Assembly (NCBI GenBank): GCA_024138025.1
Contig: JAMXBD010000209.1
Location: 1,359,021 to 1,423,020, forward strand
DNA from: Combretum micranthum
Lineage: Eukaryota; Streptophyta; Magnoliopsida; Myrtales; Combretaceae
DNA length: 64,000 nt
Reading direction: 5' to 3'
Every line of letters begins with the position of its first letter. Position 1 is the first letter of the stretch. Below the pieces are notes generated by a model. That model worked only from the letters and a program-made list of their open reading frames with translations. It searched no databases and had not been told where the DNA came from. The position numbers and the translations under genes are program-made. This document shows, in pieces, positions 37,781 to 49,797 of this stretch.

Positions 37781-39426
37781 AAATATCTTATAACGAGTCT
37801 CATGATTAGATGGCTTCAAAACTCGTTAAAAGCACAATCAAATCAATATACACAAGTGTCGTATTTATGATGATGTAATCATTCAATAAAATCTATACTA
37901 ATAAACTATCCTATGATCACTTATTAAGCAAGTATATCTATTGAATAATGGAATACCTAATAAGCACAAGTATCATTCCAACAGGGATCTTGAAGTACTA
38001 GTAATTACTTCTCTCTCTACTATCTAACTTAATAATCAAGTCAATATATTTAATTACCGATGCTATTACTAGTCTTATTCCTGCTATAATCTAATTATTA
38101 AATTTAACACAATCACAATTTAAGTTAATTAGATATCAATCACAAGATCATTAAAATCATCTAGATATTAAATCACCACTAAGAATTACTATGCTCAACC
38201 TTTAAAGATAATTCAATGTTAAGTATTAATTTCTTAATCCGTAGAATTCCTATATTAAATTGATACCTCCTTCAAGATTACCAACTCCTAACTCTTGAAG
38301 TTATTTGTTGAAATTTCTTCCTAACTAATATCAATTCAAGAATTGCATTAATCATCTATAAATTCTACATTAACTAAACTTTTAATTTAATCTAATATGG
38401 AAGATTATATCATCCTATTTCTAAGGTTACAATCAAATTTTTCTAATTGTACCATTTCTATTTATAATAGGCATCTTTCGATTAATTACTATAAAAGCAA
38501 ACATGAATCAATACTCTAAAATTATCAATTCAAGAAACAATCAAGTACACATAATTAGAATTAAGAAAATTAATAACTCCATTGAATAACAATAAATCCC
38601 TGTTTGCATAATAATCCCTAAGGTTCTTTAGTATCTAGACTATTCTCTCTACTCTTCCATGATATAACTACTAAGCACAATAGAGATAAACAATACGAAC
38701 ATCATAATAGAGAATGAAAACCCCTCAAAGCTGTGATTTTGCAATCTTCTCTCTCTCTTGACTTAATCTATCTCTCTCTAGAAACCTTAGAAAGCAGAAA
38801 AACTGAAAATTATCCAAGTGTGCATAATCTCTTTCCAAAAACCTATTTGTATATCTAAGAGTCCTAGTCAATCTTGAAATCTCATATATGAGTCTATCTT
38901 AAAAGAAATCCAAAAAGTTGGATACGTTTCACATAATATCTAAACTTCACGACTTATACATGACCACATGGATTCCTCCATGTTTCTCTATATATCCTCA
39001 ATTAACATTCTACTCAAACAGGAACACGACTAGTGTATGGCCACAAGTAATCAACCGTGGACCTCTCTGACCTCTCTCTTCAACAATTCCCAAAAAACAC
39101 AGGATAAACGCGAAACTTGTATTTGATCATATAACTCTCTGACCTTCACAAAATAAACACAATTTCTTCTTTTCACTGTGGATTTTCTTCGATTAGATAC
39201 ACGAAATATATGATTTCCTGTATTCTTCTTTTGTTTTTCAAATCTCTTTTTTTTTTCAATTCCTTCTCAATCTTGATCATACTTGTTTAAATCCTTTCCT
39301 TTAGCCCAAGTATACTTTCAAACTCCTAAAATCAAATTAAGCGTCAAATCCTTAAAATTAGCTATCAAAATACATCAATTACAAACTAAATTCACTTCTC
39401 GATTAAAGATTAAATTACACTTATCA
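37780..39426 (-). repeat. LTR-like noncoding repeat
   Basis: On the minus strand the right end reads TGATAAGTGTAATTTAATC and continues TTGATTTTAGGAGTTTGAAA. I recall this start from high-copy noncoding LTRs of plant gypsy-type elements. The plus-strand stretch has no open frame of note. The left boundary and a target duplication could not be fixed, so the start coordinate is approximate. Confidence 0.35.
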
Positions 39427-39675
39427 CATCCATATCTATATATGCATATAGTGCACCCATAATAAATGGCTTTTCATTATTTATATGTGATTACATTGTC
39501 ATATTAAGAATTTTGAAAAAAAAAAAAGAATAAATCCTAGCAGGTTAGTGGTTAGCCTGTAAAACCCACCAAACTACGCGGGACGAGACAAGCCAAAAAT
39601 ATTTACCCACTTTATAATGTGGGTTGACCCACATAACACGTTAGTTAAAAGCTGTTTTTTCCTTCTTTTTTTTTA

Positions 39676-39678
<3 letters not shown>

Positions 39679-39710
<32 letters not shown>

Positions 39711-39719
39711 GAGAGGAAG
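39679..39719 (+). repeat. Poly-G run of 41 bases
   Basis: An uninterrupted run of 41 G residues lies between TTTTTTTTAGGA and TGAGAGGAAGAGTGGGGAAG. Such a run could fold into stacked G-quadruplexes and is also a classic site of assembly or base-calling error. No gene is adjacent. Confidence 0.85.
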
Positions 39720-39783
39720 AGTGGGGAAGGGGAGAATGTGTACGTGGTGGGACGGTTATGTTAGACTACTTAGCCCACTTGCA

Positions 39784-40024
39784 TAGCTTTATTTGTGAGT
39801 CAACGAAATCTAGTACCTAAATCATTTTCAAGTGCTACTCCACATAGAGGTAGCATCACACAAGGATTATCAAGATATCACGTTAGCATCACTAATACTC
39901 TTGGTAGCTTTATTAGTGAGTCAACAACATCTAATACCTAAATCATTTTAAGTGCTACTCTACGTAGGGGTAGCATCACACAAGGATTGTCAAGATATCA
40001 CGTTAGCATCACTAATACTCTTGG
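39784..40024. repeat. Tandem duplication, two copies of about 121 bp
   Basis: Copies at 39784-39904 and 39905-40024 each run from TAGCTTTATT to ATCACTAATACTCTTGG. They share the stretch GGTAGCATCACACAAGGATT. They differ at only a few positions, so the duplication is recent. It starts about 65 bp after the poly-G run. Confidence 0.8.
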
Positions 40025-42040
40025 TTCATTAACCTTAGCCAAGCACACGCAACATATGAATAATTAAACTCAAATAGTGATTAGACCAATTTAGGTTCTA
40101 TCCTAAACAAATACAAGTAACAACTAAGGAAATAGTGTAGCTAGAACGTCGCTATGACTCATAACCAAAGTTATAGACTCCTATAATCTAATATAATAAG
40201 TATTTCAATACTTTAAGAACTCTTATATGATGTTTACCAATAGTTATTATATGTTTTATTTACTTGCCATGTGTCTTCCACCTTAAATTAGAAATCTTAA
40301 CTTGGAAATGATGATAATTTAGTTTATATAAACTTAGTCGAAAAATTTCATTGAGAAACAAAAAATAATTTATCAAAATATATTTTAAAATGAGCAAAAA
40401 CACAATTTTCTAAGGTTAGTCGACTAGCTTGAGAATCGGTTAGTTGCTAGCTTTAAGCCAACGCAAGCTAGGACTGAACCATCGTGCAAGTCCTTGCGGG
40501 CATTCTATGCCTGACTTTATACTCTTGCTAGTGCAAAATACTCCAACTAGCGCACTAATAATTATTGTACATTTCCCTTATTAGTTATGATAATTTAGTT
40601 CAATATAGTTTAGGTCAATATTTATTGATAAAATTATTCAATAAATTATATTGAAAAGTAATAAAAGAAATTATTAAATTATATTTTAAACTAGGAGAAA
40701 ACATATATATACTAAGGTTTGACTAGCATGAGAACTGCTTAGCCACAAGCCTTAAGTTAGTGCATGTTAAGACTATGCTTTTCTTTGCTTCAGAGAAAAC
40801 AAGGAGCAAAAGAGAGAGGGAGCTCGGTTTGAGAATTAGAGAGAAATAAAGTGATTTAAGTGTGATTTGGTGATGAATTGCTTGTTGTGGATGTTTAGAA
40901 GGACTCCCTAAACTCATATTTATACAAATCCATCGCCAAAATAGATTAAGAAGATTAAAATCTATAAAAAAAAAAAATTGCATCTTAAATTGATTGTACA
41001 AGTTCATCCAAATCAACAGTAATTGATCATATTTTGGTCATAATTATCTTGTAGACATGTCAAAATCTTCACAAAATGCAAACTCATCAAAGAAAATCAT
41101 CCTTCATAGCTTAAAGATGCATCATTTGCATTTAATTGTTTATATGTTTGCTCAATTTCAACGTATATAATTATATGGCTAACATTAGCTAGTTATTTTA
41201 ATTTAATTTCCTTCAACTTTTCAATTCAATTTGCTATTAAATGAATCCCATTTTACGTCTCCAATGCATCGCTATATTAATTTTTTGAGATTTAACAAAA
41301 ATCCTGGATATGCCCATGAATCAAGTATATCAACTAGAAAAAAAACCAGTAAGTGCACCGTGCACAACGTACATTATGGAGAAGAGATAACCAGCGTAGG
41401 GCACGTGGACATGGGACACAAAATACAAAATATAATATTAAGAAGAAGAAGAAGAAGAAACAAATGACGCTTTGAGATCTAGCAGGCTTAAACATCAAAT
41501 CTGCTCTTTTCATGGTTGAATACTTGTCCATTTAGCCAAGAATTGGGCTTGCCTTTCTTGAAATTTTGAATGCTTATAAATGATTTAGGCCAATCTGACC
41601 CATGTATCATCTTAGGTTAATAATTGATTTAATCATGATTGCATCACTAAAATATTAATATATTAATTACTATATTTATTTTAATATTTCAATAATTGAC
41701 TGGATTGTTTCATTGACAAAAGCATAGAAGCTCCGTTACATTTAGTATCCTTAGAGAAAGCTTATAACCCTTTCAAGCTTATTGAAAAAGGTAAGTTAAA
41801 ACAAATCCCATTATGCAACCAATTTGTTGTATGACAACATATGTCCATACAGAAAGATTTATTAAAGCAACTTTGTTAGCAGTGTTTAATGTAAAAAATA
41901 ATGTCGAGGAGCTTATAAATATCAATAAAATAAGGTTTCAACATAAGAACCTATAGAAAGTTATTTTTGGTAATTAGCTTGGAGCCCAATTTAATGGCAA
42001 AAACTGATCTTTTAGGCTAGTGGTAGGATCGAGAAGACTA
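40025..42040. other. Intergenic DNA with an LTR-like stretch and a family-1 repeat
   Basis: No gene was recognised. On the minus strand near 40917 a TATAAATATGAG box is followed by a leader-like, CT-rich sequence, which suggests an old LTR between about 40400 and 41150. A family-1 repeat relic lies near 41630-41735. A perfect 33-bp direct repeat starts at 41950 and again at 42047. Confidence 0.4.
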
Positions 42041-42399
42041 GCTCTTCCTATAGAAAGTTATTTTTGGTAATTAGCTTGGCAACTACTTTGCGAAGAACAA
42101 TAAAATCTATTTAATTTGATCTTTTGTCACACTCTCGCACTCAAGAAACTAGATTTATTTGTCCCTCCTTGCCTCTTTGTACAACATTTTAAGCATGCCA
42201 TTAGTTTAGGACTCCTCTCTAGTCGATCGGCATGCTTGTTGTACATGATCAACTAGCTACAATAGCCCACTATACAAAACCAAGCTACTATAGCAAAAAA
42301 TTTAGAAAGAGCGTGCCTTTGTAAAATTTTCTTTTCTTCCATTTTAATGTTATTATTGAGTAATTTTTGTTCTATAGATCTTGCGATTGATATGAAGGA

Positions 42400-42625
42400 A
42401 CAATGTGGTAAGAACTTTATTGATTTGTAAAATTAATATTCTTTGAAGTTATAAATTGTCAATTTATAACCTACAAACTTTTTTATTTCATTGTAATACC
42501 TAAATGAGATAGTTAATTGTAAAATGAGTTAAACTTCCGAGACACAATAGCAAAATTTGGCAAACTTAAAGTACTTGATTCACTTATAGGAAAAATTAAG
42601 ATAGTAAATTAACACTTTCAAATTA
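42400..42625. repeat. MITE-like repeat related to 17790-18058
   Basis: It contains the same core (CTAAATGAGATAGTTAATTG) as the palindromic repeat after the TRM-like gene, with AAGTACTTGATTCACTTA downstream. Its ends are less clear than in the other copy. Confidence 0.4.
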
Positions 42626-42659
42626 GTAGTGAAAGGAATCTCATGAATGAAGTAAAGAA

Positions 42660-42860
42660 CACTTAAAATTTGTTTGAATTGTTTGATTTTTATTTGTATA
42701 CTATCTATATCTTATTTGTGTATAATCTATTTGATCAGTTTATGGGTAAAAATATCTGTTTTTATCTGTATTTGTTTATTGGCAAATATATGTTTAAAAA
42801 TAATAAAAATAAGATGTTAAAATAACCAGAAAAAGATGAAACAAACAAACCCGGAGCATC
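42660..42860 (+). repeat. MITE-like dispersed repeat, family 2
   Basis: The segment begins GTTTGAATTGTTTGATTTTT and ends near AAACAAACAAACCC. Its core ATATGTTTAAAAATAATAAA is shared, inverted, with about 4540-4745. A related segment begins near 59764 (GTCTGTTTGGATTATTAGAT). It has no coding capacity. Confidence 0.45.
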
Positions 42861-44159
42861 TGAAAGAGCTCACCAATAAAAATACTCAAAATAAAATGTC
42901 ATTTGTAATAATTTGATATTTCACTTATAATGTTAAAATTATTAGGATGAGCGTCACAAAGATAGACGCAGGTCAAATTGCACATCGCAATTGACATGGC
43001 GCTTCCCACCCATGCTGACCTTTCCCAACGACCCCCACACAAGAGAAAGCAATGATTTTAAAGTAGAAGTTCTCCAAAGGAATCCTTGTAGAAGTTTAGG
43101 TTTTGACATTTCCCCCCACCATAAGGAACCGGAGATGCCTTTAACGTTCAAAGCATCAAATAATTCTCATTGACTAATTTGTACAAGTTGCCTTATTGAT
43201 TTCCACGTCAATATTTTTAATCTTTATTCAAGCCTTGATTTGGAAAAGAGTGGCTTGTCATGTACAATGCCCTAATTCCTTTTAAGGAGTGGCCGTGGCC
43301 CAAAGTGGAGTATTATTACCTCTTCACCAACTTTTATTTGTACGGAATATGAACTTGGTCCAAAGGTTTTTAATTGCTTGTGTAATTAATGATTAAAATT
43401 ATAAGAAAAATAAATAGTATGATACTAATATCATAAGGTATTTTAAGAACATAAACAATTTAAACCATTGATCTATAATTTGAGAGATTCAAATCTTCTG
43501 TTACAAACTTTATATTCCCATTAACGAGTAATACTTTGATAAGTAGAGTACTAAAGTCTTTACTCGATTCTAAAAAGCATTTTCCTTCTTTTAGGAAAAG
43601 CTCGACTAGAGGATAATAGATAGTAACTAGATAGGATCTTTTTTTTTCCTATAAATTTTTCTTTTGAAATCTATAATTATGACAATTAAAAAAATTCATC
43701 ATAGCTGTGTTGCAATTGTGGGAAAAAAAATGATATATATGATATGCTACTCATCCCATTCCCTTTTTCAAGGTTCTCCAAGGAAACCATGCATTGAGCC
43801 AACCATTGTCCATGTATTCTCAATCCACTAACATACTATATAAAATTTAAAGTACATTTTCTCAAAATAGAAATATTATTATAACACAGGAAATTAAAAT
43901 TACATAACTCTATGGACTTTGTCACTAATATATCTTATTATTTACACAGTAAGCACATATGTGTAAACTTTACAAAGCATAACCTTGATTATCGACCTCG
44001 TCCACCAGTCATAGGATTTCCATTCTGAAATATATGCATTATCCTCGCCATTTATTCTTATACACATCCCATATCATAGTCTTTTATATTAATAATTATA
44101 TTTGGATACATGTTATTATTGTTATTTGTAATTATTAATTATTATTATGCTTTGATGCA
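42861..44159. other. Intergenic DNA downstream of the ERF gene
   Basis: No gene was recognised. A patch near 42950-43145 is more GC-rich than its flanks but has no protein resemblance. The stretch just left of 44160 should include the 3' untranslated region of the ERF gene. Confidence 0.4.
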
Positions 44160-44722
44160 TTAAGGGTACCTCCAAAAGTTCTGATATCCCCAAGAAGGAT
44201 TATCATCCGTATAAGCATTATCATAATAATTATTATTATCGTATCCGAACTCATCCATACGGAGGGCTAAGAAGTGCCATGTTTGCAATATCGCTAGGCA
44301 TCCCCTCATCACCACAACGATAGCCACCACCCTCCGAACCGGAGGCCGGCCCGTCCGGCAGCTGCCCCTGAATTATTATTCTGAAGCAAGGCATCCCCAG
44401 CAGCGCCAGCCGCGGAGGCTGCTCTAGCTGCAGCCTCCTGGATATCCTGAGGGGATGTGGAAGCAGGAACAGGCAACGAAGAAGCCCAACTAGGGAAGTT
44501 GAGCTCCGCATTCGGACCTTTTAGGGCAAGTGCAGCCACATCATAAGCAACCGCCGCCATTTCGGGTGTAGGGAAGCTTCCTAGCCATATCCTAGTAGGT
44601 TTCCTAGGTTCTCGGATTTCCGACACCCATTTTCCATTGCTTCGGCGGCGGATTCCCTTGTAGGAAGGGTGGCGTCCCGTGCTGGAACTGGATGCTGCTG
44701 AGTTTTTGTTTGAAGAAGACAT
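44160..44722 (-). CDS. DREB-type AP2/ERF transcription factor, intronless, with frame breaks in the C-terminal half
   Basis: The protein would bind DNA in the nucleus through one AP2 domain. From ATG at 44722 it reads [18 protein letters not shown]. The AP2 domain follows at about residues 19-79, with [39 protein letters not shown] and [12 protein letters not shown]. The WVSEIREP context has the V14 residue typical of DREB proteins. An alanine-rich stretch follows ([19 protein letters not shown]). The frame then changes near 44345: the continuation [20 protein letters not shown] lies in the next frame. It changes again near 44258, where [16 protein letters not shown] to [13 protein letters not shown] and TAA at 44160 lie in a third frame. 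The second break fits a lost AT from TATATG. An upstream ATG at 44758 gives a longer start, but 44722 fits the TATA position and family better. The exact DREB subgroup was not resolved. Confidence 0.85.
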
Positions 44723-44807
44723 GGTTATATTTGAGTACTGGTACAAGAAGCTGGGCAAAATGGTTGAAGTTGGGATTGGAGGTGATGATCGGAGAAGCCA
44801 TAAGGTG

Positions 44808-44814
44808 TTTTATA
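44808..44814 (-). promoter_or_regulatory. TATA box of the ERF gene
   Basis: On the minus strand the sequence CGTATAAAACACC lies about 86-92 bases upstream of the chosen start at 44722. This is a plausible core promoter with a leader of roughly 55-60 bases. Confidence 0.5.
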
Positions 44815-46115
44815 CGGCGATTTTCGGGTGATTTCGTAAGTGTAAAAGGTGCAGACCAGTTGTGGATGAACTGCAGTACGCCAAGCATCGAGGTGTAAGG
44901 CAGGGCTTTTGTGCAATTCATGGTTGGAATGCGTTTTTCCGCAGCACAAAAATGGCGAACTTGACGTAATAAGTAAAAGATTAATTAGGTTATTTACCCC
45001 GTGTTATTAAGTTTTTAATGCTTTTATTAGTCTTCTCGAAGAGATTGGATCACAGCAATAGTGGTGTCTTGTCTTGGATACTTTTGTGGGCGGGGATGCT
45101 GGGCTGTACTCGTTGAGAAAGACTTCAATGGGCAGCAATACTACAATAATTAACCACTTACGTATAAAAAATCGATAAAATTGTAATATGGAAATAGTTT
45201 TATACAAATAATGCACCATTATTACTGTTTTTTCATAAAACATTGATACTTTTCCATTACTCATCGAATTCATTTCGTGCTCGTGCGTTTCTTGTGGGGG
45301 TATATGTCAAATATTACGGTGATGGTTATAGATTCTTCATATGCACTTATTTGCCGGTTGACTCGGGAGATTTGTTCGCCCATTCTATTTTATGGAATAG
45401 CTGTTTGTGTATAGTTGTTAGTAGTGTAATTCATGTGGAGAATAGTTAATCTATGGGGGGTTTGCCTTTCTCTCTGAGCTAGACTGATGGTGGGATGCGT
45501 TGTATAGATCCCTAATTATTAAGTTAATTCACTTTTAGATGTAGAATTGATTGGCTTAAGGTCTTTATATAATTATAAGTTTTGGAAAACAAGCTCAGCT
45601 GGATAATAGCAACAGGACACTAAAAAGTAAAACCTATGCTCGTATAATGCCCTGTTACCTTGTCCTGTGAGGTGAAAGTGACTAAAATCCCCGCCCATCA
45701 AGCCAAGTCCCTTTTGGATGAAGTGCTTCCTTGAAATGAAAATTATAGGGAAAGGGAAACGTGTAGAGTACCGTATCACTACTATTATCATAATTAAATT
45801 AATTATAAAAAATCAATGTAAAAAAATTTTGAGAGTTTTAATCACGATTAGAATAGATCCAAATGTTTTAATGATATGATGAGACAAGTCCCGTTATAAC
45901 TTATAATTGCCATGAGAATAGAATTTTCCTAAGAGAAGTGGCACTTTGGCTGAAACATGTCATTTCATTTGAAGCAAGTGTGCTATGCGATTCTTCAAGT
46001 TTTTGCATCTTTAGATCAAGGTTAATAGATCGATTCCACTAAATAAGTAGCTGGTATCTCTATCAAAGCGCATAGACACATACTCACACATATATACTCG
46101 TACGTTGCACTTGCT
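44815..46115. other. Upstream region of the ERF gene and intergenic DNA
   Basis: The part nearest the gene is less AT-rich, as expected of a promoter. No further gene was recognised and the short open frames are shadows. The region ends at the target duplication of the LTR array. Confidence 0.45.
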
Positions 46116-46120
46116 ATTCA

Positions 46121-47050
46121 TGTCATGATTCGAGAGCTGATGATTTGGTAGGGATGTTCACCTTAAGCATGTAGTGTTGTGAATGGCTTCAACAGGCTGG
46201 TTTGTTCGTAGTGTGGGTTAACTGTGAAGGCGGGTTTAACCTCAAATGAGCAAACTAATTAAGGTTAATGCCACTCTCTTGATGAGGCCATGGTAGGTCG
46301 AAACCACTTGGAACAATTGAGTCTAAAGCTGGGCATAAGGGTTGTGGCCAATTTTTTTGGCCTGTTAAAATGCGAGCCAAATTAGCCCAGCCCGTTTAGC
46401 CCACAAGCTAGCCCATGACAGGCCTAGGCTGACCCGTGGGCCAGGAGAGAAAAAAAAAAAAAAAAGAGAGGAAAAATGTAATAAAAAGAATAATACAATA
46501 ACATATTTATGATTATATAGGATATATTATGAAAGAAAATAGATTAATACATGAATCATAAGTATTATAATATTTTTTTAAGTATATATTTATTGATTTA
46601 AACGTAATATGATATCTAATAAATTATTTAAAAACTTGTTTTCATTTATAAGTAATCAAAATGGTAACAAAATTAATTTTTAATATATATAAAACCTTAA
46701 AATATTTAAATACTCTAATTTTTACATAAATTAACATAAAAAATAAAAATAAAATAAAAAATTTTCCATTTGGCCACGGCCCTAGCCGAGAAATTTTGGC
46801 CCGTTTAAAAGCGGGCCAAAATAATCCGGCCCATTTTCCCACCTCTAGTTGAATCTCCTAAACTTATGGAGGACTGTGGCTAAGCCGAGAGGGCTCTCTT
46901 AATGGGATTGATGGGCTCGGAATAGACCTAGGTAAATCAAGGAAGAGAATGCTAGCCTACCATCTAGAACAATAATAAACAATGATATGAGGGATAGTTG
47001 AGGACCGCATAGGTACTTTAAGAGGGGTAAAAACCTCCCGTCTTGTAACA
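46121..47050 (+). repeat. LTR1 of the tandem array, interrupted by a hAT-type MITE
   Basis: Homology to LTR2 runs from TGTCATGATTCGAGAGCTGA to about 46324, and resumes at about 46849 to the TTGTAACA end. Without the insertion it is about 400 bp. Confidence 0.8.
46317..46856. mobile_element. hAT-type MITE inside LTR1
   Basis: The insertion is flanked by near-identical 8-bp repeats TTGAGTCT (46317-46324) and TTGAATCT (46849-46856), as expected for hAT transposons. The ends read AAAGCTGGGCA on the left and, reversed, CTAGAGGTGGGA on the right. GGCCC-rich segments next to both ends are complementary (TTGGCCTGTTAAAATGCGAG against TGGCCCGTTTAAAAGCGGG). The centre is AT-rich, with a poly-A run, and no transposase. 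Confidence 0.7.
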
Positions 47051-47573
47051 ATTGGTACCTGATCTAAAGTTCTCAGCTCCATCATACCACTTAAATGCTA
47101 CCTAAAGTGCTTAAAAGTAGGTGGTTCTAATCATCGATGCAGCTTATGTGGGTAAAGCACAAGCAGAGCAGCCACAAGCAGAGCAGCCACCAAATGGAGG
47201 ACATCATTACAAAGTGGGTAACTACGTTGCAAGTTGTGGAGACAAGAATTTTCCTAAATCTTGTTATCAATTCAACTCATATAGATAAAGCTCAAGTGAA
47301 CTGGCCATCAAAGAGAAGATATCGTTATCAAAGGGTAGTTGTGTAACGATTTGGGACTGAAGTAAGAATTTATGCTCAAACCCTACTATTGGATAACTCA
47401 ACATGAGGTGATCTTAGAGGATGGAGGAATGGGTGGAAGCCCAAAGTCCTAATAGGATGATCTTAGGTATGTTGACAATGGATGTGGAGTAGGATTGTTG
47501 TTGAGAAGTGGGTTGTGGTAGCAACAAATTTGCCTCATGAAGAAGGCATCATGAATTTAAGTAGAGGAGAGAA
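47051..47573 (+). other. Internal domain 1 of the tandem array
   Basis: This 523-bp interval runs from the primer-binding site to the polypurine tract. A 69-codon open frame (47137-47346) has a small repeat (KQSSHKQSSHQ) but matches no gag or pol that I know. A repeated GCAGAGCAGCCAC segment causes the peptide repeat. The interval is probably noncoding. Confidence 0.6.
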
Positions 47574-47951
47574 TGTCACGGTTCAAGAGCTGAGGACTTG
47601 GTAAGGATGTTCAACTTGGACATGTAGTGTTGTGAGTGGCATCATAAAGTGATTTGTTCTTGGTGTAAGTTAACTCTGAAGACTGGTTTAGCTTCCCATG
47701 AGCAAACTGGTCAGGAGTTGATACCTTTATCCTATGGTAAGTCGAAACCAGTTGAGCCTCCCAAACTTATGGAGGACTATGGCTAAGCTAAGAGGACACT
47801 CCTAATAGGATTGATAGGCTCAAAACAGACTTAGGTAAATCAGGGTAGAGAAGGTTTCCTTGTTATCCAAAATAACATTAAATGATAATATGAGGGATGA
47901 TCAAGGGTTGCACCGGTATTTTAAGAAGGTTGAACCTCCCATCCCATGATA
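47574..47951 (+). repeat. LTR2 of the tandem array (uninterrupted copy)
   Basis: This LTR is 378 bp, from TGTCACGGTTCAAGAGC to CATCCCATGATA. It is the only copy without an insertion, so it is the best guide to the family's LTR. Confidence 0.85.
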
Positions 47952-49797
47952 GTTGGTATCAAAGCTAAATTTCCCAACTCCATCATACCACTTAAATGCT
48001 ACCTAGAGTGCTTAGGGAGTAGGTAGTTATTGTTGTCAATGGGGCTTGTGTGGGTGAAGCTCAAGCAAAATGACCACTAGAGGGAATACATTATTACTAA
48101 GCAGGTGTTAGTGATTGTGTCATAGGTCAAACATTGGATATTGCCATTCTTACTTTTTATTAATAAAGAGGCTTTTAGTATTATATTTTTTACAGGTTTA
48201 CTTTATAATAATATCCTTGAATAATCATATAATTATTCTAAAATATCCCAAGATGCACATTATTGAAGGAAAGAAAATGAATTAAATCTAGTATGAGGTT
48301 TTATTAATAATCAAGGATGTTTATTTATATGGAGATACAAATCAAACTTATAGATACATATTAGAAAGCTAAGTGCCGAACCGATCCACTATTAGATCAC
48401 TACATGCATTAATGTCATAAGTGATTCTCAGAATAAAAATGTTATTATATCTTTAAACCTAAAATCACAATGGATTCCAACATGAGGAACATTATGATTC
48501 AACTTAATCAAACATTATCTTTAATCTGATAATTATAAAGGTTGTGATTGAACATAGTGTGAATCATGTAGAGCAAGATGAGTGATCAAGATAAGATTTG
48601 TCCCTCTCATTCTGAAAGAAATATCTCTAGGCCTCTCGATAAGTGAAATTGAGAAATGAATTGCCATACTCAAATAAATTGATAGTATGATCAATTCCAT
48701 TTGTCTTATCAATCTACTTGGAGATCAAGAAATGATAAGGTTAAACAATATAAGGTGGTACTATCTATGCTTCATGTTCAATCTAGATATCATGCAATAA
48801 AAGAATTATAACATAAGTTATGGATTAAATAAAGTTGAATCATCGATCTTCACTGAATATGGACAGACAAAACATATTGGTAGAGGTCACTTCTGTCTTG
48901 TGGATTGAAAAGGGTTTTTAGGTCTATTACCAACATTAAGTGAACCTATAGGTCACAAACATAGAATGAACCAAAAGCATCATGAGAAATAAGTCTAGCA
49001 GGAATTATTAATTTTTTTTTAACTGTAATTTGTTAAGAATAATAAATAATAATAATTTATAAGGTTTAAAAAAAAGGAAACTCTAATTGGATTAGGAGAT
49101 CTTAATGACCTTATTCATGAAGGGTATGGTCATTAGTATAAATAAAACATATTAGCTTTTGTCTAAGGTTAACGATACTTGCTGTCTCATTTAAGCTGTA
49201 GAGAAAATCTACACACTTTCAAAAATAAAAAATGGCAGTTCTTGTGAGTTTTCCAATACAGATCTGGAATCGTTCTAAAGTGCTAGCACATGAAGGTTCC
49301 TTTTGATCGTGTCATTCGTGTGGATACCATAGAGGAGGCTTATGAGACCGCAGCACCTACAAATCCGCATCATTAACACGACTAAGATTCACAAAAGGTG
49401 AAACCATAATCCTTCTTCGGTTTAATGAACCATATGGATCCCATTGAATTTTAGGGATTCTGTTTCCAAAAAAAAATTCCACTACAAAATCATACTTGAA
49501 ATCTCTAAACCCACTAGCGTGTAGCTATGGTATCCAAAGGGTAGCTATGTTGCAGTTGGTGTTGAAGCAAGAATTTGTGCTCAAACTCTACTATTAGGCA
49601 ACCTAACAAAGAGGTGATCTCGGAAGATGGAAGAATGGGTGAAGGTGAGATGAAGCCTACGGAAGCCCAAATTCCTTGTGGAACATTTTTGGGTGAGTTG
49701 ACAACAAGTATGGAGTAGGGCTATTCTTTAAGAGTAGGTAGTGGTAACAGTTGTTTTTCCTCATGATGAAGAAGCCATGAATTTAAGTGGTGGAGAA
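47952..49797 (+). other. Internal domain 2 of the tandem array, split by an insertion
   Basis: It begins TTGGTATCAAAGC and matches internal domain 1 up to about 48105. It resumes from about 49537 (GTAGCTATGTTGCAGTTGG) to the polypurine tract at 49797. Without the insertion it is about 415 bp. Confidence 0.7.
48106..49536 (+). mobile_element. Probable solo LTR inserted in internal domain 2
   Basis: The insertion of about 1.43 kb starts TGTTAGTGATTGTGTCATAG and contains a TATA box GTATAAATAAAAC near 49136, followed by a leader-like sequence. It ends at or before TATCCA (49536). There is no coding content. The right edge is uncertain because no clean target duplication was found. Confidence 0.55.

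Noticed and set aside
44604..44949. Minus-strand frames upstream of the ERF start
   Set aside because: They overlap the promoter and leader of the ERF gene and have no family resemblance.
47137..47346. 69-codon frame in internal domain 1 of the tandem LTR array, considered as a gag-like protein
   Set aside because: No zinc knuckle or gag motif, and I could not trace the frame in the second internal domain.
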